A stretch of 64,000 nt of DNA from Diplocarpon mali (lineage: Eukaryota; Ascomycota; Leotiomycetes; Helotiales; Drepanopezizaceae). Where the stretch lies: the NCBI GenBank assembly GCA_024741835.1, contig JAENRP010000105.1, positions 56,569 to 120,568 of the forward strand, in the 5' to 3' direction. Position numbers and translations under genes: made by a program. The notes below the pieces were generated by a model. It was given only the letters and a program-made list of their open reading frames with translations. It did not search any database and was not told where the DNA came from. Shown here piece by piece: positions 36,401-49,310 of this stretch (position 1 is its first letter; every line of letters starts with the position of its first letter).

Positions 36401-39400
36401 AGAATATATGTCTCTGCACAGTGAGTCCTACGCTGGGGTGAAAAATAAGGAACTGGTAGCCGTAGCTTGGATATTTGCATCCATTCATCTGCATTGATAG
36501 CACTCAAAAACTTCGCATGGCTCGCTGTCGCCGAGGAAAAGACGGAGAAGTAGAAGACCTGGTCGCGATGCACGAAGCAATCTTCGACTCTTCGTTCTCG
36601 CTCGCCCGCATCACCAGCGTCGAGGAAGAAGTTGGCTACCCCAGTCGTTGTCCTCGCCATCTCCACCGCCATCCACCGAGCCCGTTCCCTCGGTCTGGAT
36701 CACCTCACGAGGCAAACGCTGCCGTCCGAGAGTTCGAGTACGAGCAAAGCAGCTGCAGCTCTTAGCGAGGCGTCCGTCCAGTCTGATCTATGGACACGAC
36801 CAGCCCACAGCCGATTCTAACTGCGGGACATGACTATGAGTGCTCGGCGGCTGTCACGTCCGCCGGACGTGATGTTTTGCGCTGGGGAGGTTGAAGTAGA
36901 GGATCTAAGGACGCAGTGGGATTTGGAGAATCTGGCGACAGATGATTGAGCCAAGCACTTGCTTGACGGTTGGAAAGACATCGAGAGCCTATCCGTTAGA
37001 TTTGGCTGTGAGCTGGTCAACCAGTACACTTCAGCTCAATCAGACATGGAGGTACGATGACATAAATAATGCGTACTTCCTAATATAAGAAAATATCAAT
37101 TATTTTCTCGTCATAGATGTATGTTTCCTTTAATTTTGAGATGTTCATCTCGAATACATATAGTGATCAGCTGCTCGAAAGCCGGACTTCGGATCCTCTT
37201 CGCCACGGTCCGATACGGGATGACACGCCACTTACCAGCTTCTTCTCCACTGGAGCTTGTCGGCTGAAAAATTCCTCTTCCTCGCAGCAGTCCGGCTTGT
37301 CCGGAATCCAGCCAATAGCTCAGTCATCTAATAGTAGAACGCAAGCTCTCTCCGGCAGATCCCTATCCCCAGAGAAAGCCGAGACGGCTGGCGGTATGCC
37401 GCGAGTACATCGCTCTCGTGGAGTAATCCTGCTGCGAAAAGCGCATGGAAGGATTCGAGTCAGGAGGGGTTTTATTGACAGTCTGCTATCAATTCCACAA
37501 TAGGTCTAGCTCTCGTCAGACTTTCGCCGTTCAGCTTGGTGTCAGCGAGAGCCAGGTGCTGGTTCATATTAGCCAAGCTAGAATCGCCAAGGGGAATGTC
37601 GTAGCGCGTCTTCGCCGAACTGCAGACCCGAGCTTCCAGACAGGAATGTCTAGCTAGTGGTTCTGTTGCGTATTGACTGACGCTGAATGGTAAGCAGGGC
37701 GTTTCTTTACGATAGCGATCTTCTACGTGGGCTCCTTCACGATAGCTTCAGAGGCTTCCTGATTGCGAAGAGTATAACATGCAGTGCGGAAGCCAGATAT
37801 TCTGCCGTGTCACCGTCCAGCTGTTCACGTGACTCGCCCCCCTATCGGCTCGCTTCACCGTCGTAGCTCACTCGTCGATGTGGAAAATCTGTCGTTGACT
37901 CAATGAGAAGAGAGAAGATTGTTCTCTGAGGTGTAGTAGACATTGTGGTAATCAACATCGCTTCTAGTTGAGTGTTTGATTGGCATGGGCTTATCATGCT
38001 CGACAGTAAATTTGCAGTTTGTTCTCATCCCGAAGCCAAGCAGCCTGTCTGCAAGTGCGAAGCGCTGAATCGGTTACTATTCTTCTGCTATCATAGAGCT
38101 ATCGACATGGAGCGAGGATACTTTCGTCCCTCAGCATTCCGGCACACGGCTCCGCGGGCAAAGCTAGCCGCCAGGAGTGGCAACCAGCTGCCACCGCCTG
38201 TCGGCACCCCCCTTTTGATCCCCGCACCAGATTCTGGTCTTCGGGCTCAAATAGAGCTTGACATCTTGCCATCGGATACTTTTGCAGGAGCGGGCTGATT
38301 GTGGGGAGAGGCCAGAAACTGGAGTTATGACAGGTTGTGCGGCAAAACGTAGAACCTGTTGTAGAGACGGCGGAGTGGTTCGTGCCTAGGTGCTAGTAGA
38401 CAGTTGTATCTACTCTGTGCTATCTTAGCTCTATCGGAGTACGCGTGCAAAGCCAACAGCAAGTCGATCTTACAACGGTACAGCGATTTGATATTCTCCG
38501 TAGTCTTAGCAGAGGTTTAGTGCGAACTAGAAATGACGGGCAGAGTCTCAGTACAAGTCTATATCAAAATCTGTATGTAGAAGAATCTTTGAGACATTAT
38601 CGATTAGCATTAGCCCTTGTTTTTATTTTTTAGTCCACAATACTTTGGTAGACCCCTGATCACCTTTACCTTGCTCTTAACATCTTCTGATATGTAATTC
38701 TACTACGAGTGCAGTAAACAATTGTGTCAAGAGCATTCTACATACTGCTTGGTCAGACTAAGCCGACCCTCTCCTGTCGACCAAGGACAGCACAACACCC
38801 AACAGCTGTACGATACATAGTAAGCGAAGTGAAAATATCCCTAGCAGTACTTTATGATCTGCACATACTAGGCGCTAGAGGTGCAGGATCACAAGCTGGT
38901 TCATGACCGCCGTGTACAAATGTCCATGGTGTCTGCTTCCAAACAAGTGTGCTTGCCAGACCTTGTTTTCCTGATCAAGAGAACCCGGCGATCAAGCGCC
39001 GACTGTCAATATTGGCCAACTTAACTAATCAGAGATGGCAATAGAATCCGATTAGGAAAAAGAGGCCTTCTCAGCTCTCCAATTGGCTTTTTCTCAAGTA
39101 AGCGCCGAAAGGTGAAGCTGGCCCTCTCTAATCAGAATTTTCCTGACCGGAGCGTACTTTCCTAAAAGCCTCTGGCCAAACATCTCCAGAGCCCTGCAAC
39201 ACAATCAGTACTCATTGTGATCCCCTTAAAAAGCGGTAGTATAAGTAATGATTTTACGTACATGGCGATAGGGGAGTAGTATTGTAAAGCTTCCTTTTCC
39301 ATAACAGAAGAGAACTTAGTACCTAAAAGTAGTGATGCTTATATTCATAATCGAAGTGCTCGTACAAATTCTGAAAGCTTCGAGATTTGTTCACCTGCTA

Positions 39401-39847
39401 ATGCGCGTAGTTGTCTAGGTTTACTTTACGTAATCACAGTAATTCAATACCACAACTACTGCTGCTACCATTACTACCACTGATACCACTACTACTATCA
39501 AAATATGATCAAGGGAATCAAGCTAGAACTGTTTCAAGGATTTCTGCATTTTTTCCCGAGTTTCATGCCTCTCTCGGCTTCATTAACGAGGTGAATATTA
39601 GAATACGCAGCTCATTTGAAATAGAAACAGTATACCCGCAGCCTAGCCAGTTCTGCACTTTTGATTTGGCCCTAGAATTTGCTCACTCAACGACTACGAC
39701 TTGTTTTGATCAATTGGCTCTATTGTCAATTGTACGACTCCAATCAAGAAAAACCAGGCCAATTACCATTAGAATGAAAGGAGTTTCCCAGAGCGCCTTA
39801 AAAGGAAGGAAAATCCAGCAGCTGCCATATTTATGGTCCAGAATTCT
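33471..39847. other. 6.4-kb stretch without a supportable gene
   Basis: GC-balanced to mildly AT-rich DNA. Frames of 80-170 codons occur (for example 34580-35068 and 36166-36672 on -, 37117-37503 on +), but they overlap each other, lack domains, and could not be extended by splicing. It may hold decayed genes or old repeats. Stretches near 34.6-35.1 kb and 36.5-36.8 kb look protein-like for 30-50 codons at a time, as in pseudogenes. Confidence 0.4.
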
Positions 39848-41305
39848 TCAGGCTTGAACGGGAACATCCGCGGGATTCTCTTTCTCCCTCATGGCCTGTT
39901 CTTCCGCCAACTTCTTCTCAACCTTTGCGGTTTCTGCTTCTGCCAGTTCCTTCAGCCATTCGTCTACCTTCTCAACAGGGACTAAGGTCCCATCTTCCCT
40001 CAGTCGTCTCTGGTCAAATCTACCACTGAACGAGATGATGGGGCGATTCTTCAAGTGGCCGATCCTGTAAGTACTCTCGAAGTATTCCATGACACCCTTT
40101 GCAACTCTGTTGGTTGGCAAACAGTGAGACTGGAGTGTCTCCTTTGACCACTCATTCCGAACGGCAAACTTCATTACACCACCTGCGAATACGTCTGTCC
40201 CCCGAACCTGAATACTCGCAATCACCATACCTACGTCCGTCCATTTCGGACGCTCCCGTTTCGTAACCCAGGTCTGTGTCAGAGATTCTTGAAGCTTCTC
40301 AGCTTCCTTCCATTTCATTACTCCTGCCTCGTCTGCCGTGTGAAGCGTGATACGTCCGGACTCGTACGCCAAGGTCTGTGTCGTCATCGGCTCCTCTTCG
40401 TCAACAGTGATGATGAGATTGTGCAGCTTGGCACCGTATCGTGCTAGCTTTGATATATACCAGAAGACAAATCGAAGTTTGTCCACGCACGGCTCGACTT
40501 GACAGATACGTGCGATTCCTTGTCTGTGGTACCTGTCGCAGTCGAGATCGGAATCCGTCAAGAGGAGATTCCTGATCAGTGACGAGCGGTTGACTTTCTT
40601 CTTCTCGGGGCTCAAGATTCGTTGATGGTGGAATGATAAGAATTTATCAAAGGCTTTGGCCCGGGTATCGGATGGTCCGCAAAGTTGGCATGTCCAGAGT
40701 CCCTTGACAGGAAGATCTTCAACAAGCCTCGTGAAGCAAAAGATGTTGTAACCATACAGCATGTCCATTCCACGTTGGTAGAAGTGCTTATTCGTGGCAA
40801 GAATACCTGGTCTCATGTATTTGGACCACCTGTGTTTGATCTGAATCTTCTCACCCCCTGAAAATTCCTGCTCACCTCGAGGGAGGAAAGGATTGGTGAC
40901 CGGCTCGATCGATACTAGCATGAAACGAAGTATGTATTGCTGTAGATCCCATGGCATATCTTCGATATTGAAAGGCGGGTGATTGTTTCGATATTTTGGC
41001 CCCGCCACATCGAAGATTGAGCCCTCTTTTTTTGTCGGCCATATCAGAAATCCATCTAAGAAATATAAAGTGAGCTCAAATTGCAAGGATTATTTTGGGT
41101 ATGGTTTCTCAACGGAGTTGCAAGGCTACTGACGTCTCAGATTCCCACGTTCTTCATCGACGTGGTGATATTCGAGCAGGCGGCAGAAGTGACATTCTTG
41201 AACACACCTCTCTCGAATCTCGGTCCAGCCCTGGACTTTGATTGGCCTCGCAATAGGACAGGCAATATCTTCCAGGTCCTCATATATGCGGTCGGGATCG
41301 AACAT
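39848..41305 (-). CDS. Hypothetical fungal protein, F-box/2EXR-like in style
   Basis: Two exons, 41305-41134 and 41055-39848, joined by a GTCAGT donor and TTTCTTAG acceptor with phase 1; 459 residues. No domain can be named with certainty. The N-terminal third has a short cysteine motif (CVQECHFCRL, residues about 38-47), then FNIEDMPWDLQQYILRFML, which resembles an F-box or 2EXR opening (Pro-x-Asp/Glu-Ile/Leu-x-x-x-Ile). HRWSKYMRPGILATNKHFYQRGMDMLYGYNIFCF is the 'individual taken from a clone list' pattern common in such fungal proteins. The C-terminal 40 residues are a charged Glu/Lys/Ala helix. No signal peptide or membrane segment. The start ATG is preferred over an upstream one that would translate the adjacent GA microsatellite. 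Confidence 0.65.
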
Positions 41306-41348
41306 CTTATCGAGTGGTTGCAGACGTATGAGCAGTGAGAAAAGAAAA

Positions 41349-41351
<3 letters not shown>

Positions 41352-41387
<36 letters not shown>
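41352..41387. repeat. (GA)n microsatellite
   Basis: About 18 AG dinucleotides, directly upstream of the start codon of the minus-strand gene and therefore in its probable leader. Confidence 0.95.
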
Positions 41388-41394
<7 letters not shown>

Positions 41395-44300
41395 AAAAAA
41401 AAAGAGACATAAAGGTGAAATTAACGACGACAGCTTAAGTAGTGTGTGGGAATTTGGGTGTTTTGTCGCACTAGTTACCTAAGGTAGGTAGACCCAGCCA
41501 AAGTCGGTCCCTAACACTAGAATAGGCGAACGGTCTCGTCGCCTGGTATAAAGCACTTGTATAGCATTATCCTCGATCACTGTGCTGAAAACCTCACCTA
41601 ATTGCTGGATCTCTCAAGGTTTTGTGAAGTTGAGTTTGCTAGCGATCTGGTGGCTGGATTGATGATGCGTCACATTGAGATCGCTGATTTTTGCTGACTT
41701 ACACAGACGGAGAAAAATGTTAGTTCGTGAGTTGAGGAGATCAAGAGGATGGTTGTGTTGTGGGCGCCTCTCCAACTAATTTTGGATCCGTTCAGAGCCA
41801 AGTACTGGTGCTGTACCAGCACTGTAGTGCTCCACGTGACCGAATATCTAGCAGGCAGATCTACTTTATAGACGTCACTTTACGAGAACCCTTTACAGTC
41901 CTCAATTAAGATGATATTCGATATCCTGGATTTAATTAAGTACTGGTCCATGTTGCAGCAGTTCTTCTGAGCACGAGAGCCAAAGAGGCATTGATATATT
42001 GAGGTGATGTGTGGTTAATTAGTACGTGGAGCGAGCCGAGGCTGAGTCAGCCAATAGAGGAAAATTCTGCATTGCACCATATCTGTGAAAAGACAAACTT
42101 GAAGGTATGGTCAAATCTAAAGAACGCTGTACATCGCGGTGCTGGGTGCTTTCTTACCAAAATCAATGCGGATTTATCATATCTGATAGATATTTTCCTG
42201 TAAGCGTGGGACGTCTTTCAACTTTCAACCACGCGATTAATGCGGCCGCCAAATCAAAGTGCTAGAGATTGGTAAGATACGTGATCCGCATTATGTCGTT
42301 ACGATAGTCCCGTCATCTATTTCATGGCTGAATATCAGCTTCAAGATAAAATGACTCTGTTGTTCTACTTCTATCATAAATGATTCTATACAGATATAAC
42401 CCACCCACGCTGTTACAGATGTGAAGTTGAAATTTTCGGGGCACATCAAGACATGACTAGTTATCAAGCTTGTCAAGTATGCTTTTGAACAGCACGCTCG
42501 GCGTTTCTTCAATTTTTCCTCTCCTCTTCTTGTACTTAGAAGCAAGGAAGCTGATATCTCCTCTCATGATGCGGGCGCTTTACTATCGCCTCCACTTTCT
42601 CAGTGACCAATTTTGAAATACCCTTCAAACACGCCATGGTAACAGTTGTTACTTCCATTTTCTTCGTATATCTTTTCCGAATACGGTGTATTTAAAACCT
42701 TGGAAATCTCATTCCATGATTAACATGACTTCAAGACAGCATTTTGATGTACAAATACTAAAATCCGAATCGCTGGAATATTGTCCGCTGTGTGGACGAA
42801 TATACTCAAAGAAAATCAAACGATTTAAGCTAATCAAACCACTTTTTGTCTTCTTTTGAAGTTCATAGCATCTGTTATGGCTCGCTTACTTTTCTATGCG
42901 ATCGGAGCTCTTACTGCCCTGGGCTTGATTTTCAATTCTCGGGGATAAATAATATAAATATATGTACGCATATGTATAACACATCTATATTGGGAGTAGA
43001 ATAATAAGTAGACCAACAGAAGCATTAACAACTCTGTATTCGACTGTATAGGCGTCCGCCGAGTGACGCCTATCCATCACCGAAGCAATATTCCCCGGGG
43101 TCATCGGAAGTGACATGTATCTAGCCTTCGTGAGAGTGAGGAGCTTGGTCCTATGCATTTTAGTATAGCCGAATTGCACCTTAGCCCGTAAAGTGATTGT
43201 CTTTGGAACCAGAGGACAAAAAGCTGGGGCGAGACAGGTCCGCTCGACCTTTCAAATTTCGGTGGAGAATACGCCTCTCCACAGCTTCCCGCCTGCACGG
43301 CCATTCGGGCTTTTACTTCGTTGCAGGCAAAACAAACACCACCTTAGCGTGTGCACAAGGGTGGAGTCTTGGTGGGTTTGCAAGGTTGAATATACTCTCA
43401 TCTGGTGTTTGTTTGGCCCGCGATGAAGCATAGTATCAAGTAAGTTGGCAGCCTGCCGCCTACCGGTTTTGAGAGTTGTGTGCTATGATCGTTCGTCTGA
43501 CTCTTGGGTTCCCCTGGAAATCAGCCTCTTAAAAAATAAGTCAATCAATATGCCAAACATCACAAGTGAGGCTAGACCACAGCCAACTGAGAGCTAGGAC
43601 AGAACTCCCATACGGATAGGATACTTGTAATAGTCTGCCCAACCTCTCTACAAAGGACTTGCTATCCGACCAAGAGCTCTACCGTCGATTACAACATTTG
43701 CAAACCATCCAACACCCTTTCTCAGATTGGAGGAGAGTGGCGTGACAGAACCTTTTTCTCGAAAACAATCAAGCCCTATCGGAAAAGAAGCAAGTTCTTA
43801 GCCTCCAGCCCAGCCTGGGCAGGCCTGGAGTTTCCGAGCACATGAGTCTTATATTGTGGACTGTGTAGCATTCGATGCAGCTTACGACCCTCCCGCCACG
43901 TTTCTATAGGATGTCGGTAGGCTGTGGCTAAACTCCATGACCCAGCGGTTTGTCCATCTACCCATTCTCCCATCTATACCAAGGAACATTCCCGCCATCG
44001 TCTGCGAATCGGCGTCGTCCCTACAAGCCTCAGCTGTGGGTAGTAGTAGAGAGCGCTTCACATAGCTACTCATCTATACCGTGCCACGTCTCAGATGTTC
44101 TACTATTGTCTGTGTTGGTCTGCAGCAGCAAATGTGTAATGCCCCGAGTCAATTGGAGGGCATCAATCATGACGGTGTTTACCGAAACGCCCTTCTTGCA
44201 GTCATCTGGCCTCGGGATGTGGAGACTAGGGACTAAGCCGAATCCTACTTTACTTGATTTTCCCATCTTTCCCCTACTTTTTTTCTGGAATACCTCGGAT

Positions 44301-44876
44301 TAGAACCGAAGCAGAAATCCACTGAAGATTAGTAAGCCATTGATCAAAAAAGAAATTTCAACCCTTCCTACTGTACACTCTTTTCCAAGCAAAATGTCCC
44401 TGCTCATGGAAGAGCTGTGCGTCTGACATTATTCCTTTCTGCTCTTCCTATTCCATCTCGCACAGACTATTTTGATTAATTTGCTAAACATTCAGCTTCG
44501 AGTATCTTTTTCTCAAATTAACATTCATCAATCGTATTGATGCTTGCCCCGCCGTGGAGGACTGGTCATCGTGCTCAGCCATTGTTATCTGCAAAAGCAA
44601 AAATAAGGGGGACTAGGCCCACCCCATACTGTTGCGGCGTTGCGCATGCATGTGTCCAGATGCACGCCGGAAAAACAAAGCAGTCCCAATACGCCGGCTC
44701 ATCCATGTGCATGGGAAATCCGATCTCGAGATAAGCCGGAGGCCCATCTTGCCTCAAATACCAATGATGAGTCCTGACTCCCGTCGCTATCTTACGAAGC
44801 TCGTTGACGTGCTCGCTTCTCCGAGGATCGGTACTTCAATTCCCAGATACGACGAGCGCTCGCGAAAGACATCTCT
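41388..44876. other. Intergenic, AT-rich; one complete MITE-like copy, no gene
   Basis: Mixed AT-rich sequence. The short hydrophobic frame at 42877-42948 and the frames near 43.8-44.3 kb were not supported as genes. The element at 43316-43428 is listed separately. Confidence 0.45.
43316..43428 (+). repeat. MITE-like inverted-repeat element, most complete copy
   Basis: 113 bp with 25-bp terminal inverted repeats differing at four positions, all C/T or similar substitutions: left CTTCGTTGCAGG then CAAAACAAACACC, right GGTGTTTGTTT then GGCCCGCGATGAAG. No coding capacity. Possible TA dinucleotides flank it closely, but a target-site duplication is not clear. Partial copies occur at 17464, 19945, 20525, 22021 and 51372. 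Confidence 0.75.
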
Positions 44877-46378
44877 ATGGCTTCCGAGGAAACACCATCT
44901 CCCTATCGGGGGATGCAGACAGCGACAATGTCTGTTTCGATCATTTTCACGCTCTTTGGAGGTGGGTCGAGATCCTCAGATCTTGGATCTGGCTGACTGC
45001 TCGGGTAGCTGTTTCTGTTGTCCTTCGAGTAATAGGCAGGCTTCTCGCTCTTCGTGGGCTCGGTCTAGACGACTGGTCTATGGTAGCTGGTACGGTATGG
45101 TGGAACGAGAAGCTGTTTCGAGGAGCTGAACACCTAACATTTGCAGCTGCTTACCGGAGGATACCTCTCTGAGATACTATATGGAATACACTGGGGACTA
45201 GGACTCCATGGAGATGATATTGCCTTTGATAATATCCCCAAAATCTTGAAGGTACACCAACCCATGTCACAGAATATGGATTATGAGCTGACGAGTTCTA
45301 GATCATTTACGCGATTCAGTTGACCTACAGTACCGTTATTCTGTTTGTGAAGGTCTCAATTGTCTGTTTCTACTCGAGACTAGGTTCGAATCAGTGTTGA
45401 TACGGCAGGTTCCGAGAGCTGCTCGCTAACGCCTGACAGCTATTCCCGACAGCACTCTTCGGACATGGTCAAGGGCGACTATCGGGTTTCTCGTTCTATT
45501 CTTCGTCGCCTCGCAGGTCACGACGTTGGTGCAGTGCCTCCCAATAGAGGACAATTGGGCCATAACCAGCGATGTGAAGACAAAATGCGCCAATACCGTA
45601 ATCTACTACTACGGTATGTACCTTACACAGCAATTGTGCGCTGTCAGTGACAACCCCACTGATGGACGGAATAGTCATTGCCGCCGTGAACATAGTCGTC
45701 GATACCTGGATTCTGCTACTCCCTATCAAGTCGTTATGGTACATGAAGAGGGAAACAAGAGAAAGAATAGTGTTCTTTGTGTTATTCGGGATTGGTGCTC
45801 TCTCTTGTATCTCCAGGCATTACCGTCCTTGAAGCAGACGTGGGAAGCATTCTGACAACAGCAGTATTTTACGCCTGTACACCATCACTGTGTACGCCAA
45901 ATCTCAAGACCCATTCCTCGACGCCGCGAACATCAACATCTGGTCCATGATCGAGATCAACCTCGCCGTCGTCGGCGCGTCTGTGCCAGGTACACAGTTC
46001 CTTCAAAAAGACCACTGGACGTTTCCTGACTGTCGAGTAGCAATGAAACCCCTCTTTACAAAAGTAGCGCGGCAACGTGTAGCGACCAGCAAGGACTCCA
46101 GGTCTGGCTTCGGCTCGCAGAGCCATAAGATGATGCCACTTTCAGGCAAGGTCCTCCGGAGTTGCTCGGCGAAGTTGCGCGACGACAAAACCTGGTACAC
46201 TGTGCACGCCACGTCGCAGGGCATGTGTGGTAGCGAGGAACACATCAACTCGCAGAACCTAGGATGCATCGAGTACGAGCGGGAGTTCAAGGTCGAGGAG
46301 TCGTATGTTGGGGATGGGGATCGAGACAAACCTAAAGCAGACCCTGCGAGGAAGATCAGGAGCTGGGTTAATGGCTGA
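44877..46378 (+). CDS. Rhodopsin-like fungal membrane protein (PTH11-like, no CFEM)
   Basis: Eight exons: 44877-44961, 45009-45094, 45147-45251, 45302-45383, 45440-45613, 45648-45816, 45865-45989, 46038-46378; 388 residues with every phase consistent. Seven-helix layout of the fungal rhodopsin-like domain: TM1 SVSIIFTLFGAVSVVLRV with RGLGLDDWSMVAG after it, a YGIHWGLGLH loop, helix LTYSTVILFVKVSIVCFYSRL, TWSRATIGFLVLFFVASQVTTLVQC, DGIVIAAVNIVVDTWILLLPIKSLW, FGIGALSCISSILRLYTI, and NIWSMIEINLAVVGASVP. The C-terminal 115 residues are cytosolic and basic. Members include PTH11, a surface-sensing receptor of Magnaporthe, but ligand and role here are unknown. Two oddities: intron 5 is only 34 nt, and intron 6 (45817-45864) has a GC donor. 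Both may be real or early decay, yet no stop interrupts the joined frame. Confidence 0.7.
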
Positions 46379-47692
46379 TTGCAATTTTTGCAGGGGAGCG
46401 CGGGCGCGTTGGGAAAGCAGACTTTGGGCGTTCAGAAATGCACGTATAAGATTATCAATATGACTAGGGGGCTAAAATGGATCTCCGAAATTTTAATCGG
46501 AAGCTATTTTATGACTACGCTCTTGAGCGTGCCCAGACAGCCAGAGCAAGAGCAAAAGAAGAACAAAACGAAAGAAGAGAAGACACCTGTAATGAGGCGT
46601 GAGGTGTATGAAAAAGATACCCAATGTCCTGACGCCCTCCTGCACTCTTTGTTAGTAAAAGCTAGTCCTTGCACGAACACACGCGCCGAATCGCTTTACT
46701 GACTCCTCAAGACGAGAGTATATCCCGTCCTGAGAGCTAAGCTCCCAATCCCCATGTCAGGTCCTGGCTCGGGCTATCCATACCAAACATCCGAATCCCG
46801 TGTCCGTCCCTGCCGCCCTGCTCTGGCATCTCGCATCTCATACCCTGCTGCTCCTTCGTGGACGGAATGGAACGAAACGAAATGAAACGAAAAGAACAAG
46901 TCACTTGTACTTTGGCGATCTGCTTTCCACCAAGGTCTTGTGCTCGACCTTTCACATCCCAGCCACGGCCGTGCTTGTGTGGCGTGTCTGGGAAGATTGA
47001 GTACTCTGCCGTACTCGGCATGGATAAGTGGCAAGGTGGCTCTCGCAAAGTACGGGCGCAGAAGAGCAGGGGGTCATTTTCGCTTGGACTTGTCCCGTGT
47101 CTCTGGCTTGGTTGAGCGTGCTTGTTGTGCTGTACTGCTGGGACGCACGAGCTGCTTTTCGTGCGACGGATACGACGTGGGGACGTTAGACTGCGTCGAT
47201 GAGGAGACGCGGTATCGCCGACGTTTGGCAATCTGTCTTGGCCTTAATATGGAGTAATAGCAAGAACTAGGACAGGAACAGGAACAGGAAAAACAAGCAT
47301 TCGCTTCTGAGCGGCTCGGGGGACTTGGTTTGTCCAGAGGTATTCCACATCTAGTGGCCCTGATACAGATCTTCGAGACCGGGATATCGATTTTAAGAAC
47401 CAAGGACTGACACCTCCTTCGCTCGTGCATACCTTGGTGCTGTACGAGTACCTGTGCATCAGTCACGATGCTAGTAGCGACGCTATGGACTGGGAGGTAT
47501 ATGTTTATATTACTGCTTTCTGGAATTTTGAGCCCTTTATGGATGTTTTGGCAAGACAGGCAAGTAGCGGTAGACGCTGAAAGACCTTGGAATACTGCGA
47601 CTGAACGAAAGGGTACACGTTATTGGCAATACATACAGATATAAAATATATGTATTTATAAAATATAGATAGATAGATTAATTCAGTCTGGG
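46379..47692. other. Intergenic, no gene
   Basis: Overlapping frames on both strands near 46737-47466 lack domains and look like composition artefacts. Confidence 0.45.
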
Positions 47693-49310
47693 TCAGTCGC
47701 TAAACTTTCGGGAAACCACTGCAGCATAAGCTGATATTTTACAGAGAGCATCATGACCCCAGTCAATTATTCTTAATTTATGATGAAGATTATGCGCAGG
47801 GTAAGAAACGATGAGAGTACTCAAAAGCTTACTACTGGCGTAGTTCTTCAAGTCTTTTGCCTCTTCTCTGATTCTCAACTCGTGCACGATCTCTTCACTT
47901 CCTCCGCCTCAGAAGGGTCAGCTTCGTTGCTGCTAGATTTCAGTTGTTGGACGGAGACTTACCCAACGCCATGACCCGGACATCTCGCGAAATAGCTTCG
48001 ATCATACAGCAATATGTCTGTACATCCGCACCCACTTGAGAGAATACTCACCTGCCGCCCTTCCTACCTCTTGCATACCTCAAGCCTCCCATTATTTGCT
48101 GGGCCTCCCTGACGCGCTTCTCCAAACACCTAGTGCTAATAATCTTCAGCATAGCAGTCATCCCTCCAATCCGGACCTCATCTCCCCCATTCTTACGACT
48201 GACCTCGACCAGCCATGTCAGCTGTTCAAGAAACGCCTACCCAGGCTCGATGATCCTGCCCATCTTGACAAACTTGGCTCTGATGATAAGATTCTCTATC
48301 AATTTCATCCTGAATGTTTCTCGTGTACACGCATGTTTCCATGCATCCTCCGCGCAGACTCTACTTAGTCTGATGGCCTGCGTTGCAACTGAGTTTCTCT
48401 CCACGTTAAAGTTAGACATCATGACCTCGAATCCGCGATTTTCTTTGTGGACCAAGTCTTCGACCGGCACGAGGACATCGTCGAAGGTTACGAACGTGTT
48501 GCCTGAAGCACCGACGCCCGAGTTTAACATCTTTCGGATCGAGACGCCGGATGCTTTAAGAGGGATGATCAGTACAGAGACTCTGCTTGCTCCTGGGCCG
48601 CCAGTGCGCACTGCTGCGGTCACATAGTCGGCCCAAATGGCGTTGGTAATACGTTTCTTTGATCCATTGACGAGGTAGTTGTCGCCTTGACGAATGCCGG
48701 TCGTTTTGATTCCGGCCACTTCGGAACCAGCTATGAGAATCCGAGGAGCCTCAGAAAGTTATAGAGGACGGAACTACCGTCAGGCTCAGTGATACCGAGG
48801 CAGAACCGGATACTGCCACTTGCTATACTGAGAAGGAACCATTCCTTCTGAACTTGGGTCCCAAAGTGGATGATTGGAGAAATCCCGATACTATTCCCGC
48901 CTCCGAGGCTTCAGAGCACGCCGATATATGACTGTCAATGTCAGTCGGGCTTGAAAGTGGAGGCCAGGAGTTTGTACCACACCGGACACTTCTTCGTTGA
49001 CAACTAGAAAGTGCTGCAAGTCCCATTTGTCTGGTGAGGTTCCTGCGGGCATGTGGATATTCCGAAGTCCTGTTACCATCCCCGCATAACCCAGCTCGAC
49101 ATAACGTTTCCAGACCTGTGTGTTGTCAGCAGCGAACAGCTGACGAACATGAATCACGTGCCGATGCTGGAACTTCCTTAGCCGATTCCCTATCAAAAAG
49201 GCATACGGCAGTATCTCGCCGTTCACGTACTTCCTCACCGCAGCTCTGAGCTTCCGATGCGAATCTTTGCAGTGTGGCGAGGCAATTCTAGAGAACCAGA
49301 GCGGCTCGGC
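47693..49310 (-). pseudogene. Acyl-CoA dehydrogenase, two in-frame stops
   Basis: Family blocks can be joined over clean introns: 49310-49158, 49115-48990, 48931-48778, 48730 to about 48052, and 3' exons to 47693. Landmarks in order: AEPLWFSRIASPHCKDSHRKL, KRYVELGYAGM, SLGGGNSIGISPIIHFGT, RFCLGITEPDAGSEVAGIKTT (the flavin-proximal ITEPDAGSD block), KKRITNAIWADYVTAAVRTGG, FDDVLVPVEDLVHKENRGFEVMMSNFNVER, REAQQIMGGLRYARG, SRDVRVMALGGGSEEI. Lesions: TGA at 48911-48913 just before SLGGGNS, and TAG at 48237-48239 where the family has a codon in the long helix; the latter is a CAG-to-TAG change in CpA context, as RIP produces. One acceptor near 48004 also appears damaged. Catalysis by the intact family is alpha,beta-dehydrogenation of acyl-CoA; this copy should be dead. 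The 5' exon upstream of 49310 was not found. Confidence 0.7.

Noticed and set aside
38980..39145. Possible inverted repeat around CTAATCAGA / GATTAGG words
   Set aside because: The arms match only for short words and no boundary or second copy is apparent.
42877..42948. Short hydrophobic frame (MARLLFYAIGALTALGLIF...) resembling a signal peptide
   Set aside because: It stops after 23 codons and no downstream exon with cysteines or a sensible splice could be joined.
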